From: Choristocarpus tenellus KU-1152
Taxonomy: Eukaryota; Phaeophyceae
Assembly: GCA_964200185.2 (NCBI GenBank)
Contig: CAXNAD020000002.1
Location: forward strand, 19,209-83,208
DNA: 64,000 nt
Direction: 5' to 3'
Of this stretch, positions 49,201 to 60,248 are shown one piece after another. The translations under genes were made by a program, and so were the position numbers. Each line of letters starts with the position of its first letter. Position 1 is the first letter of the stretch. The notes under the pieces were generated by a model. It was not told the origin of the DNA. It saw only the letters and a list, made by a program, of their open reading frames with translations, and searched no databases.

Positions 49201-52200
49201 GCAGTGATTAAGGAGAGATTGTTGGGCGGTTACCTTGCTGGTGATAGTGCTGCAAATTGCCTCCTCTTGAAGAACAACCAGTGCCAGTGCCAAGCCCACA
49301 GCACCCCTCAGCCCTCCCCATACTCCCACCAAAGTATCACCCACTTCCACATCAATCTTCATGACCTACACGTTGTGTGTGTTGAGAGAGTAATGAATAA
49401 AGCAATAGTCTAGATCAGGCCCTGTAACTACTACAGAAATATTGTAGAACTGCAACAAAGCAACAAGATAACTACCTCATGCTAACCTTTCCCTAGTATA
49501 TAGAAGGTGTCACCTTGTTGGGATCTTGGACAAAGCCAACAGGAGGAAAAATAGCAAAGGAAGAAAAAGTACAAAGTTCTACTGAAAACATAAAACAAAA
49601 TGCAGAAGCTTCTAACCGTGATATGTATATATATATATATATATATTCCAGGTCACAGCAGTTCTATTGGTATGCTGGTCATTTGTATCTACACCACACC
49701 GTCATTTAAACGTCCACATACTCCTAAAATGCTGTTGATATTTTACTGATCTAGGTGACACTTGTGACAAGACAGTTGAAATGCAACCTTTGAAAAAACT
49801 GATCTGTACTGTTGAAATTGTCTAGTGAATGCCTGCCCCCCGAAACACTGGGAGCTACACCACGAAACAGTACAAACCATGTCTTTTTGTTCCTCTCAGG
49901 CTTAGTTTGGTTATTAAAGTCTATATCCTCAGCGAAAACACTATTTTTCCGTTGGATCTGTATCCTGGTTATGTTATCATTCCACAAAAGGAAATGACCG
50001 TTCTCAGGGTAACAACTTTCAATTATTCCAGTTTGAGGGGCTGACATCAATCATCCTAAAATATCCTGAGGTGGGCAGACTTTCACAGTTGGACACATTT
50101 TAGGACCAAACTAAGAATGTTTCCAGCATCATCTTGATTTCCTAGTGCAAGGTATAAATAACACTCCAGAGGCTTAATGTGTTCCAATTGATTTATATCA
50201 AGGGTAAATTCATTCTTGTGTTCCTCTTTCACTCAAGATTAGAGCTCACACAAGTCGTCAGGAGAATATAATATATAGTCGTGTAATGATGGTGTTCAGG
50301 TGGGTGATTGTACTTCCACGGTTCTTGGGAATGCATGAATGTTTTAATTAACATGAACAAGTCATTCTTGGTTGGGTTTTAGGCAAGCTTTTGGAAAGAG
50401 GTAGTATCATGTAAAATTCACAACACTCAGTGCTTGATTGTCTAGCAACAGATCTTCACATTTTCTCAATTTGCAGTGTTTCAGCACATAGTTGAGTTTA
50501 TTTCTCAAGCTTTTGCAATTTCCAAATGTTGTCAAGGTGCTAGCATGGATCAGTTGGAAACAAAAACCTCTACCAACACTTCTGGAGGTAATAGATGCCA
50601 AATCTACATGTGTTTCATAGCATGTTGGTACCAACATAAAACGTAAGTTCATAGCAGCAGAAGAGATTTTTGGAACAAGCCACAAACCCAAATATAGGTG
50701 TACGCACATTCCACAAAGTTGTATTGTAACCTCATCATCCAGGTATGAAAACAGGAGGTGGTAATAAACCCATGAAGATGAGGACAACAGTTTAGCAAGC
50801 TTATGTGGGGGGTTGAAAAGCTGGATGCTCTACAGTTGTCTTTAAGCCTCACCTACCCACCTTCTTCTTCCACATATGTGCGCTAAAGCACAGTATAACG
50901 CGGATCAGGTGAAGCACCACATACACCACAAATAAGATTAACACGTCAGTAGCACTGGATTGGGGCAGGTCAATCATGATAACCACACCAGCGATGACAA
51001 AAACCAGGGTGTTACCAAGAAATGCCAGGAGCTCCCAAAACTCCTCCAAAAAGTGCTCGACCTTGAAGTGTGGCAGCATCAAAATTTATAGGGCTACTGC
51101 CATTAAGCTCTTGGAAGTGAAACGTCAGGACAAAGGATACAGCCACCAGAGTGAATAGGAGTTGGTGACAAGAAATATGTCATTCCCTTCAAACATGTTG
51201 GTCATTTGGAATCCCAGGGCAATCTTGGTGCAAATCAGTCAGCTCAAGAACACTTGAGGCATGCAAACTTGAGGATCGTAACCCCCAAGCTATTCAATCC
51301 AGTGCTGCAATATAGTACTGTGTAGCGTAGTGCAGATCAGGGATTGGGTTCCTGAGTTTGCAGGCAAGCCAAGCTGCGTCGAATACAACCAGCCCTAAAT
51401 GGAGCAAGAGCTGAGGAGTCAACTGCAGGTTAGCATTTGAAACTCCTTTCAAATGAAAACTTAGATGAGGGTAGCTGCCGGCGAAGACTGAGCACAAGGC
51501 TGGGCTAAGTAAGTAGTTTATGCAGTAAATCATATAAATATCTATATGAGTACTGGTATTGTCAACAATGTTGTCACCCACAAGGGGTGTGACAAAGTCG
51601 ATTAAATAAAGGCCCACCTTGAACCACAGGGCAATTAGATTGACCCCTAGAATGCACACAAGATAATGTAGATGCTAGGGTCTGAATGAACGGTGCCAGT
51701 TTACCAAACTACAACGAAAACCCCAAAATGAAGGCTCCCATATGGTGTGTTTCATACTCTCATTTTCAATCAATGGTGACGTCTGATATTCTTATTATCT
51801 CTGGCTGGTCACAGTAACACACACAAAGAGAGTCACTTGGCAACCCAGTTTAGTAACTGACCCTTTCTATGCTTCAGCAAACCAACTATACCTTGTAATG
51901 ATCTACAAGCAAAGTAGCAACAGGATGGATGGTAAGTAGATCTATACTTCTCCAATAGAAATCAGGCTATACATTATCATTGGGAGGTGTGACTGTCCTC
52001 TTGCGTCACTTGAAGACAAACAACCGCTGAAGTAAGTACCTCTATGATGTTGAGATTTGATTGGACAGCAGGCAAGACAATGAGTGTTGGTTCTAACTCC
52101 TTCAACCCATGTTTAGTGGAGTAAATATCCTTACATAGTGGCAGGAGATTTGGAGCAGATTGCTTCACACTTGGAGAGGTTGTTAATCTACTTTCAAGTC

Positions 52201-55200
52201 ACTAACTCTTGCAGTAATCAAAAATTAATCACCATTTGACTATAGATAGATACTGCGAAGAAACATTGTGACTGATGGAGCGATATGTTGTATTTACAGA
52301 ATTATGAAGTGTGTGCAAAACAATGCTTTCTGGATGTAAACAGAAAATTGGTATTGCAAACAAAAAGCAACAAGCAACAAGTAACAAGCAACAAGTAACA
52401 AGCAACAAATGTATATTATAATCATCAAAAATATTATGAAACATGGGTATGCATGGTACAACTCTGCTATTGTAGTATCCAGAATATGGTAAGTTTGCCT
52501 GTGAAGCAAATTGGAGGATATAGTTTAGAATTGACCATACTGACTTGCCAAGCGACAGCACATTTGACCATTAGAATCCTAGCAGTCAGGAGTCCATTTT
52601 GGGCCTGTTAGGCCAATTTCCTCCTTTTAAAATCACCTTCCTCTTTTATCTCCCTGCCTGGGCCAAATCGAAAGGAAAATCACCCACAATACAGGAATCA
52701 AACTGGGGTGTCTTACAATAATCCATCAAGCCCTAAATGAATGGTCAGTACAAAACGCGCCCCTACTAGGATACTATGGTCCACTTGAGCAAAGTTTTAA
52801 CCACCTCTTCCGTTTTAATTGCATTGTACACAATACAGTTTGGTTGTTACAAACTAAGTAACACACTAACCTGAGGAGAAATCTTGGTTCGTCCCACTGA
52901 ACCCATGTACAATCCGAGTGCCACAACAGCCAGAACCCCAGACACTTCAAGGGGATCGGGAAGGACATCCACAGATGACAATCACAAGGGAAAAAATCAA
53001 CTGAATCAAGTGGTGGACCATCGTTGCAAGGAATATGATACACATATACAGACTCATGATCTTTGGACAAGATCTCTTATACAAATAACTGATAAATCAC
53101 CATACTGCCTTGCAAATTAATTGCGCAAGGTTGACCCATCAACTCACCTCCAATCACATTCTCAGCAACAAAAAAACATATGTATGTTCCAGCAATTGTT
53201 ATGGTGATTTCCACAAGAACATCATTGAAGACCAATCCCTGTTGAGAAGGAAACATGTTGCATCAAAAATTGGTCTGAGAGGCATATCAGTTGTTACTAA
53301 CTCAGGGGCAATGTAAGCACAACATAAGAAAATGTACCTTTTACTTGAAAGTGAGTATAAAATGTACGCGCTTTTTTGTTTTATTTTTTTTGGCCACCAG
53401 CATCTGTCGGTTGTGAGTTTTTTTTTTTTACTAGGAAGAAGCGGGAGAGGTCGGTCGGTTGTGGTGATCGTTAGATCACAATAGTTTGAATCAATCATTT
53501 GAATTGTCCTAGTGAACCCAGGTGGATCCATTTTGGTGTGTGGTTCCCCAGACCCTTGAAAAACATCAAAGCTGGGTCTCAGACGCGCAGAAATATCATT
53601 TAAAATGCATTTTAGTTTTAGGGGAGGCTTTATAGAGTTCTTGCAAATTGCCTCACCAGCCAGAAAGTAGAAGCTGCACCAACACAGAGACCCAAGATTA
53701 TACCCCCAATCGACATTTTAAGAAATGTCAACAGGATTTGTGTGGGCGATTCAGATTCTTCTCCTGATACACTGGAGAGGATAGTCACAAAGATAACCAA
53801 TGCTGTGCCATCATTTAGCAGTGATTCCCCTGCAACGATATTTCAGGCAAGTGCATGCTGTATCAGATGACAAAGAGAGGATCACACATCCATCCACAGA
53901 ATAAGCACAAAGTGCTGCCCTGACTCTGGAAGGTTGCGGAGTGAACATAGTGAAGGAAGGAGTGCTAATTCTAGCATTGCCCCCAACTACAGACAAGTGT
54001 GCTTATATTTGAGGAAGGGTATGTTTATGTTAAATTTTCTGTCTAGCTTTCTACGGACCAGTATAGTATTTGCAATATGATATACATCTTCAAAAAGTTA
54101 ATACAAAGTAATCTGGAATAGAAAGGTTCAAGACATTGAAATTCCCCATCCCTTTTCTTATCCTACACCTTGCCTTGATATTAGTTCATTCATGGAAATA
54201 GAATTCTGCAATGAGTAGTTAAGTCCACCATTCGAGCAACACAGCCCAGTGCCCCACCTTCTATTGAAATGGAAAGATCTGCCTTGACACCCAGCTCCTT
54301 GAGCAGAGCAACAACAGCAACTGGATCAGTAGCGCTGAGTATACACCCAAGCAAGAAGCCATCCATATTGACCCATTTTCCACCCTCACAATGCTCAAAC
54401 TCAGCGGACTCCATCCCCTTTGTCAAGGTAGGATGTGTTTCATTTATTACAGAGTGGATGTTGCAGCGAGCTTCATGTAAAAAAAAAATCATTGTATTTT
54501 CAACATACTTGGAGTGTCCTCCTGATAAAGTATGCTTGTCCAAGCAGACACTCGAGTATAATTGGCATATTTCTTCCAGAATATAGTTGCGCTGGGTCAA
54601 CACATGTACACTAAGTACCTGGATCATGACATTGATGACAACACCAACAGCAGCTGTGCCAAAGAGAAGACCTGGCACAGCCATGAAAAGTACCGTCCAC
54701 TTCACCTATGGGAAATGCAAGATCATTTGAAACATGACATCTTCAAGAGAATTGCAATGTGAAGTAAACACAGCAGGCATGATTGTGGGGTATTGCAAAT
54801 CAAGGCATCAGTTCTGTTCTTCAAAATATCTCTGTTGGAAGAAAAGTTCTCTCTGAAAATTCCAATGAATCTCACCTTATTGAAAATGTTCCACTCAATG
54901 GCGAAGGCCGACTCAAATATGAGTGGTGGCAAGAAAACATGCAACAGTAGATGCGGATCAATGGACCCAAGCATTTGAACACTGATTCCAAGGACTTCAG
55001 TTTCCTCTCCCCAACCCATTCTGATTATCATCACACAAAGGAAAGGTCGAGTTTGAATCATAAGTTGGCAGTCAAGGTCATGATATTTTGTGCTTTCATG
55101 GCAAGGGCTACCTTGGAGAGTGCATCAAGTGTATTTTCTTGGAATACTGCAATCAGCTGTATGGGATAGAATAGACTAAGGCAAATGCAATGTACAAAGA

Positions 55201-55759
55201 CAAATACAAATGGTCAAAAATATATTTATAAGATACCATATCATGCACAGCAAGTTAGAAGTATTATGACAAAGTGGTTCATTAATCATTCTTGTGTCTT
55301 CATTCTTCAATACATGACATCCCCACCCATTACCGTCCACACCTTTGAAAAAGCACACCTCACCCCATTTCCTTCAAAGTGTTATGATTAACCAAATGTT
55401 GGCTTAACCTTTCACCCACTCTGGAGGAAAACTATTACGATCAACCCTTCCCTATAGCCGTCCTGTTCAGCACAGTGCCCAATTGATCAATATCCCTGCC
55501 TGTTGCTCCATAGATTTTGACAATTGCTACAAACTTAAGAGATACACTTTCGTTGTCACTTTTGGCAAGACTCGAAATGATGTGCTTGAGTCTATGCGTT
55601 AGGTCACCTTGCAAAGTACCCCATTATTCCTCCAGAGAAGAGCAGAAGTACAGTGTATGGAACAGGTATTTGTCGACATGTATGCCGGATGAAAGCACCA
55701 ATGATGAGCACAATGAATGGAGCTAGGATGGCATTCTGCAAAACGTTGAGAAGTTCCAT
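27808..55759 (-). CDS. SLC9C: Sperm-type Na+/H+ exchanger (sNHE/SLC9C): exchanger + voltage-sensor + cyclic-nucleotide-binding fold
   Basis: About 24 minus-strand exons, roughly 1,175 aa (human SLC9C1 is of similar size). Exons: 55759-55608, 55020-54876, 54705-54619, 54417-54258, 53829-53657, 53238-53148, 52944-52871, 51061-50861, 49365-49234, 49062-48937, 48729-48607, 48475-48381, 48248-48059, 47900-about 47793, 47554-47369, 47166-47004, about 42034-41790, 37168-37027, 30604-30437, 30234-30076, 29612-29427, 28735-28563, 28423-28336, and a likely last exon 27972-27808. Exchanger motifs: IPVPYTVLLLFSGGIMGYFA, DPHLLLHVFLPPLIFESAFA, ATDPVAVVALLKELG, GESLLNDGTALVIF, GVWGGLRGAVGLALALVV and GIVVLTLAVNGTT. 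A voltage-sensor-like S2-S4 follows. After a linker, HVDR|IKRR leads to QLRLGYDIAAGFLTAREESL. The cyclic-nucleotide fold has VYVLARGTVKVIRK and GSFFGEVSWALKQPP. A C-terminal domain begins IWKTAATRVAETML. The family exchanges Na+ for H+ in flagellar membrane to raise flagellar pH. Plant SOS1 shares the exchanger and CNBD but lacks a voltage sensor. Unresolved: the join after 47793 (phase mismatch), the start of the 42-kb exon, and the last exon. Confidence 0.9.
29427..30234 (-). other. Cyclic-nucleotide-binding-fold domain of sNHE
   Basis: This is a sub-feature spanning two exons. The first (30234-30076) gives the lead helices and early strands, VEWMQNIDDNKMERVVGLFE through NTSVYVLARGTVKVIRK. 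The second (29612-29427) gives the phosphate-binding cassette GIGSFFGEVSWALKQPPLAS and the closing strands and helix CVLFKISSDDLNNIVEEWPE. FGE is present. The position usually held by the phosphate-binding Arg reads P-L-A-S-I, with no Arg. The second exon appears to end at a GC donor (CAAAAG|GCAAGC), joining directly to IWKTAATR in phase 0. Confidence 0.8.
30605..37026 (-). other. Long sNHE intron (about 6.4 kb)
   Basis: The flanking exons are both phase 0 (...FQSIIDQ | TVLNKQHKTI...). I see no exon with the right features inside, although family members usually have a longer helical stretch here, so one phase-0 exon may be missed. The intron contains a 'cccctaaccctaacc' word near 32511-32525, a (CA)n tract at 34199-34212 and a 40-bp duplication at 35.8 kb. 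Confidence 0.5.
35831..35910 (+). repeat. 40-bp direct tandem duplication
   Basis: Two adjacent 40-bp units start 'ctttgagat' and end 'acattgcctcta', differing at only a few bases. They lie in the long sNHE intron between the exons at 37.0 and 30.6 kb, and look like a recent local duplication. Confidence 0.9.
37169..41789 (-). other. Long sNHE intron (about 4.6 kb)
   Basis: Phase 2 intron between HVDR and IKRR. No exon recognised inside. It contains a 516-bp open frame on the opposite strand (described separately). Confidence 0.6.
40330..40845 (+). other. 171-codon open frame antisense inside an sNHE intron
   Basis: It begins MTCLSLSMNTLRQRCCGCLV and ends SPLIKESHIAIEMS. It is the longest uninterrupted frame in this part of the window, apart from the SRRM1 tail exon and the recF-containing frame. 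It has no recognisable domain, no splice context and no neighbouring exons. A chance open frame is possible. I list it only because of its length. Confidence 0.2.
43179..43212 (+). repeat. (GTAT)n microsatellite
   Basis: Eight or so uninterrupted GTAT units in an sNHE intron, 230 bp from the MITE. Confidence 0.9.
43443..43746. mobile_element. MITE-like element with 27-bp terminal inverted repeats
   Basis: The left end 'tgtcaaatattgagatacca' (43443 on) and the right end, whose last bases are 'tatctcaatatttgaca' (to 43746), are reverse complements over about 27 bp with one mismatch. The 304-bp element has no open frame of note, so it would be non-autonomous. Its interior matches 25955-26180. 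Target-site duplication is not evident. It sits in an sNHE intron. Confidence 0.8.
45126..45165 (+). repeat. (GTGAGT)n hexanucleotide tract
   Basis: Six imperfect GTGAGT/GTGTGA units on the plus strand, antisense to sNHE. The unit happens to equal the consensus 5' splice site, but on the strand opposite to transcription. Confidence 0.85.
47004..47900 (-). other. Voltage-sensor-like module of sNHE (S1-S4)
   Basis: This is a sub-feature of the sNHE gene. A candidate S1 is QWLAGLLSACVLSPVLAHLS (exon 47900-47793). S2 reads AWLGFWTIVFAVEVCLRIW with the conserved acidic residue, and S3 reads PMSVLDMVVVMLNIITLGSG with its Asp (exon 47554-47369). S4 reads FATFVWLLRVVRFVDLVQEV and continues R (exon 47166-47004); phase 2 is kept between these last two exons. 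The S1-S2 linker junction is not resolved. One reading uses a GC donor at 47792; another adds PRTKWYPIIT from about 47755-47724. This module is what separates the protein from SOS1-type exchangers. Confidence 0.75.
49625..49647. repeat. (TA)n microsatellite
   Basis: About ten AT dinucleotides within the sNHE intron between the 51.0-50.9 kb and 49.4 kb exons. Confidence 0.9.
52368..52408 (+). repeat. CAACAAG(T/C)AA minisatellite
   Basis: A short tandem run alternating 'caagcaa' and 'caagtaa' words, within the sNHE intron between the 52.9 and 51.1 kb exons. Confidence 0.85.
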
Positions 55760-57031
55760 GATACAGACAAGGGGTAACACATTTGTTGTTTAGCGTTCGC
55801 TCTCTTGATCTATCTTTGTAACATAAGATTGAAGATCCTACCTTACGGTTGGGTGAAGAGCGATGAGAAGAGGGGAAGGGGGCACTGACTCGTGTAGAAG
55901 GTACGCAAGCAAGATTTGTGCATTATTGTCTCACATGTGCACTTTGGTGTGAGGTCTCGTTGGTGTCGGTGGAACCCGACATCGACACCGTAAGTTGCTG
56001 TTGCCACAACCTCTACCTCAACAAGCCTAGCTGCACCAAGCCGAAGGCTGTCTGTTTGCGCAGTTTCCCCATGGCGGCAATAATCTCAACACTATCTCAT
56101 TCGATTCATTTGCATTAGTACAATATTGACAACCTGTTGTGGGTAGGGGGTCCAAGGGTACTGGAAAGACGAGGGTGGGCTTCTGTCGTTTTTTGACGTT
56201 TCACTTTATGTTTTCCCCGAACCACTAAGGACACCTCATCCGTATGTACTTGTATACTCCATGTGATTATAGTAGTAAAATATTTAGACGCTGACACGTC
56301 TAAATTATTCCAGAACGGAGTGTGGAGGATGAAGGTTGTCGTACGCTGCTGGGAAATTGCTTACAACAGGAGAACATTACTATATGAGGAAAAATCAGGT
56401 TTCCAGCTCCGAATCTCCACTGTGGATATGATGTACACCAGACACGCCTTCAAGAGCTTGGCGAGGAAAAGCTTGTACCGCTCTGCTCATGTGTTTTATT
56501 TACCAATGTAAAGCGAATGACCCTGTTGATGGATATCTCTCAAGGGTTGTACATCCCAAAAAAGTTTGGAATGCCTGAGAAGATTATATCAGTAATCTGG
56601 CAATTCCATGAAGGAATGTGGGCATGGGTACTCACCGATGATGAATAATGTACAGTTTAATTTGGGATTGGATACGCCCTTTCAACAAAGGTTGCTCTCG
56701 ATCCCGTACTCTTCAAAATATTCTTACCTGCAGTGCATGATGCAGCAGTTAAATAGTTTATCTCTTACCCGGGCAACTCCAAAGACCTTGTCATCAAGGG
56801 ATATGCCTCAAACAACCAGATCCGAAGGAGAGGAACAAGAGTGGGGTAACACTTGAGTCACTCCTGTGCGATACACTTTAGACCTATGGTGTGAGCATTG
56901 TCTCTACGACAGAGGTAAGTCTGACCAGGATGATGACAGCGATTGTGAAGGTGGCCAAGTGATTTTCCTGAACATGCCAGAGTTGAAGCCCGAGACCATG
57001 TCCCTTCGACGTCCAAATAACGGCACAGACA
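55760..57031. promoter_or_regulatory. Upstream region of sNHE
   Basis: The proposed sNHE start codon at 55759-55757 is in frame with the first transmembrane segment (MELLNVLQNAILAPFIVLII). An upstream non-coding exon could lie here; an alternative acceptor at 55736 ('gttttgcag') would imply a different N-terminus. An 82-codon plus-strand frame at 56263-56511 has no recognisable motif, and I do not call it. Confidence 0.35.
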
Positions 57032-57700
57032 TTGCATAGACCTGGGCGCTGGGGTAATACTACAAGCAGACGAAAAAAATTATTTTCCTTGGAGGCACCA
57101 TCAGCGGTGAAGCCGGTATCACTACCAAGATCAGTCAAAGGGTTCAAAAGCTTGGGTTTTTTCCGCAAGAACCGCCAAGGGCTTCATGGCAGGACCACAA
57201 GTGTATCACTTGAACTTGATATTCAGATGCTCAAGGCTGAAGTAGTTGAGGTTCTGTTACATAGTTATGTGACAAGGACAATCCGCCAGGTCCACTCTAT
57301 GAAGCTTTGCTCTCACCACCGATTCTTCCTATGCTGCATGGGATGTGCAAACAGGAATCTATTGATCACACACTATCCCACAAAGTTATCTCGATGAAGA
57401 TTGCATTGTTACATTATCAAGGCAACTTTGCAAAATCGGAGACTTCCATTTTCAGGTTTAGTTGCATGCAAGGGGGATGAGCAACTTCAAAGGTGCTGAA
57501 GTTCAGGGAGCTTGCAGATTGAAAATGGAAGCAAGGTGGGCAAGACAAGCTGGTGGATGTCCCTGCAAGACGACTTCAAGAAGTTTGGGATCACAGTTGA
57601 GGGGGATGCACAAGGGGAAGCAACCAACCAACATATAGAAACTTCATGGCATTGTGGCATTCTAAGGAAGCTGTGATAGCTGATGTATATCATGGAAAAG
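57032..57700 (+). mobile_element. LINE (non-LTR retrotransposon) ORF2 3' remnant
   Basis: 57032-57397 in one frame reads MLKAEVVEVLLHSYVTRTIR, then VHSMKLCSHHRFFLCCMG. This is the spacing of the region just past the reverse-transcriptase core ('E.LLYG..TW......L...HH..LLR..G'). About 200 bp on, in other frames, come ENGSKVGKTSWWMSLQDDFK and KFGITVEGDAQGEA, matching the tail ('GRP...W...L.DDL..FG.TEG'), then a Trp/His end. Frameshifts and stops separate the parts and the catalytic core is missing, so the copy is dead. The class is not determined. Confidence 0.6.
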
Positions 57701-58899
57701 CAGCAGCTAAGGCAGTTAAAGGAACCATCACCATGACCACATATATACTGAAAGCTGCCTTCTGATTGCCTTTTGGGGGTGGTTGATTATTCTTTCATCC
57801 CTCTTTCCCATTTTCCGTTGCGAGATATGTTATGAGTAGTGTTTTCAAATTGTACTGTTTTTTTTTTCTGTTTATTCTCTTTCCTTTTCTTCTTTTATCT
57901 TGCTTTCTACTCCAGTAATTTTTTCTTCTGTAGTTTTTGTACCTCTCAAGCAGTGTGCATTGCTTTCTACAGATTTCCTTTCGACCTCAGGTCTGGAACC
58001 CCGTCAGGTTAATGGGAGTAGTGATAATAGGAGGTGGCCTTTTGAGGGTGAAATGAAGGAGCAATTTGTTTTGGATTAAGACTTTTTTATGTGAGATCAT
58101 AGAGCCCTCAAACAAATCATTGCAGGTAGGCAAGTTGGTAGGTAGAGAACCCTCTGGAATGCATGGGAGGCTCTAATTTGTACAAGAGCAACCTGTGTGA
58201 TCAATTCCCTTTTTTGCTATACTACTCAGATGCATCATTTGGGATACTTACCTTCACTTGTATCTGATGTCAAATGTAGGAGAATAGAAATATCCCTCAG
58301 GAATATGACATTGTTTGCTCCCTACTTTAAGAGACTATTTTTTTTTACCAGCCTGGTACTGTTTGTCCCTCTGTTTGCTTTCATTTTTCCCAGTGCAATG
58401 AATTCCCTTGTAACATGGATTTGTAGGTAATCATACCAATGAAAACTGTATTTGTAAACTCCTTCCTGCTACTCAAAATGGGTGAGGTAAGTTTACTGTT
58501 CAAAGTCTGTGCAGGCGCAATGGGGTAAGGACATCCTTCATCAGACTTCCTGATATGTGGAATGTGTTGGTGATTGGAGCTGCAGGGCCGAGGGGTTGAT
58601 GTGGGAGTGTGGCCTGTTCTCCATTTGTGTTGCTACAGCTGTGTCTGTATCTGTGCCTTAGTCTTGTGTGTGATGAACAAGTTCTTTCTTTATCTGGGTG
58701 TCCCTCAAAACATCCTGTGTGCTTGGTCGCAGCACCTCACACTGCAGACTATTGCTCTATAGTTTGTCAACAGAATTACATCTGTCTTGAGAATTACATG
58801 CACTCAGACGAACCCATTGCGACAATGCTGTGGAGCAATAATCCTGTTGTGAAGCACTCGTGTCTCTCAAGTGCAAGGACGTAATGGTACACACGCAAA
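57701..58899. other. Intergenic; pyrimidine-rich tract, no gene recognised
   Basis: It contains a T-rich, C/T-rich run at about 57850-57920 and only short open frames. No exon is supported. Confidence 0.4.
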
Positions 58900-59400
58900 C
58901 CTTTGTGGAGAAGATGGGGTACTACAGGGCCTAATGCTGTGGGTGGGTTACAGGGGGGCTGTGATGTTGGGGTAAAGAGGAGGTGAAGCTCCATCAGTTG
59001 GTATACACTGTGTTGGAGGAGTCCCAACTGGAGGAAAATATTAGTAGGGGACATGTGCGGGAGCTTGTAGGGCCTCTTCTAGGGGAAGAGGAGGAGAATA
59101 TCCACCACTGAGCATCTATAATGCTGGAGCAGCAGCAAGGGGAAATGGACAGTGTGACTGTGTGGTGTATCCAAGAGTGTATACCCAGGTAAGGCTGTGG
59201 GGACTGTGCTCTGGGGGGAAAGAGGAGAACATCTGCCACTAAGCAGCCACAGTCCTTAAGCAGCACCAGGATAAAAGGCATAGGGTGTATGTCTGTGCGG
59301 TTCTAATCTGGGAGAAAGAAGGAGGGGAAAATCCTCCAGTTAGCAGATTTTGTGCTCCAGCTGCACCAAGGGGAATGGCACAGGGGAAGGCTGTGTCTGG
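58900..59400 (+). repeat. Degenerate tandem repeats, roughly 100-130 bp units
   Basis: Related blocks recur: 'ggagaatatccaccactgag' (about 59093), 'ggagaacatctgccactaag' (about 59225) and 'ggggaaaatcctccagttag' (about 59324). Each is followed after 20-30 bp by 'gcagca.caaggg.aa' or 'gctgcaccaaggggaa'. A fainter block starts near 58978. The copies are well diverged. The stretch is richer in G than its surroundings. Confidence 0.7.
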
Positions 59401-60248
59401 TTACGTAGCAGAGGATTATACCAGCGGGGTGGTCTGTGCGTGCCTGTTAAAAAAATGCTGATTGAGTCAATCATGCATGTGTAGGTGTGTGAGTCTTTGC
59501 TTAATTTTGGCCTCCAAAGTGATCAACAGGGGGTTCTACACAAATGGTGAAGTTATCACAGGCCAGGCCCCTGCCAGAGAGCAGAAGAACAGATCAATCT
59601 TCTGACCAATGATTCCCCCAATCTACATCAATAAAAACATTAAGACTACAGGTAGAACCACCCATTGGCAGTCTGTTTGGGTTTGGATGTTCTACATTAC
59701 TTTGTTGTAGATGTGTTATTGTGTCCCCTTCACAAGATTGGCAAGGAGATGTGATTGGCGCAGTACGTCCAATTTTGGACGATGTTCTCTGCCACTTTGT
59801 ATTCCAAATACTCATCACTCTGTATCTTTTCATCTCTCTCTTGAAAGGGATCAGGATGCAATACTTCCTGATAATGTACCAGTATATATTGGTGGGCAAG
59901 GGCATATCGTTCTTGAAGGGAGATGAGCCTCAGGAACATGGTTGGAATGGTATCGTGTAGATTGAGCCTCACGTATTCTCCAATCAGGTTGGGAAAGACT
60001 TGATGCCAATACACTATCACCTTGTACATCCATGAACACGAAAGCTATCTAAATGAATCGGTGGGCCTACTCTTTGCCATGTTCTCTTCTGTTTCTATAG
60101 TATGTTTCAGTCTCCATCAGTCCATGTTGAGCGTGTCATATAGACAACCCATGACTCCATTTCTTTCACAACATAGGACGACATTACTTACACACACACT
60201 CCTATCCTCACATCTAATGCACTTCCCAAGACCTATTGAGTGAGGGGC
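59401..60248. other. No gene called; one unassigned minus-strand frame
   Basis: A 99-codon minus-strand open frame (60029-59730) reads VFPNLIGEYVRLNLHDTIPT then QERYALAHQYILVHYQEVLH. It has protein-like wording but no splice partners, so it may be a stray exon, a repeat remnant or chance. It lies upstream of the candidate gene at 60249. Confidence 0.3.

Noticed and set aside
53811-53996. 61-codon minus-strand frame
   Set aside because: It overlaps, in another frame, the well-supported sNHE exon 53829-53657 with GESLLNDGTALVIF.
28336-55759. Plant-type SOS1/NHX7 exchanger instead of sNHE
   Set aside because: SOS1 shares the exchanger core and a CNBD but has no voltage-sensor-like S2-S4 block between them. 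That block is present here.
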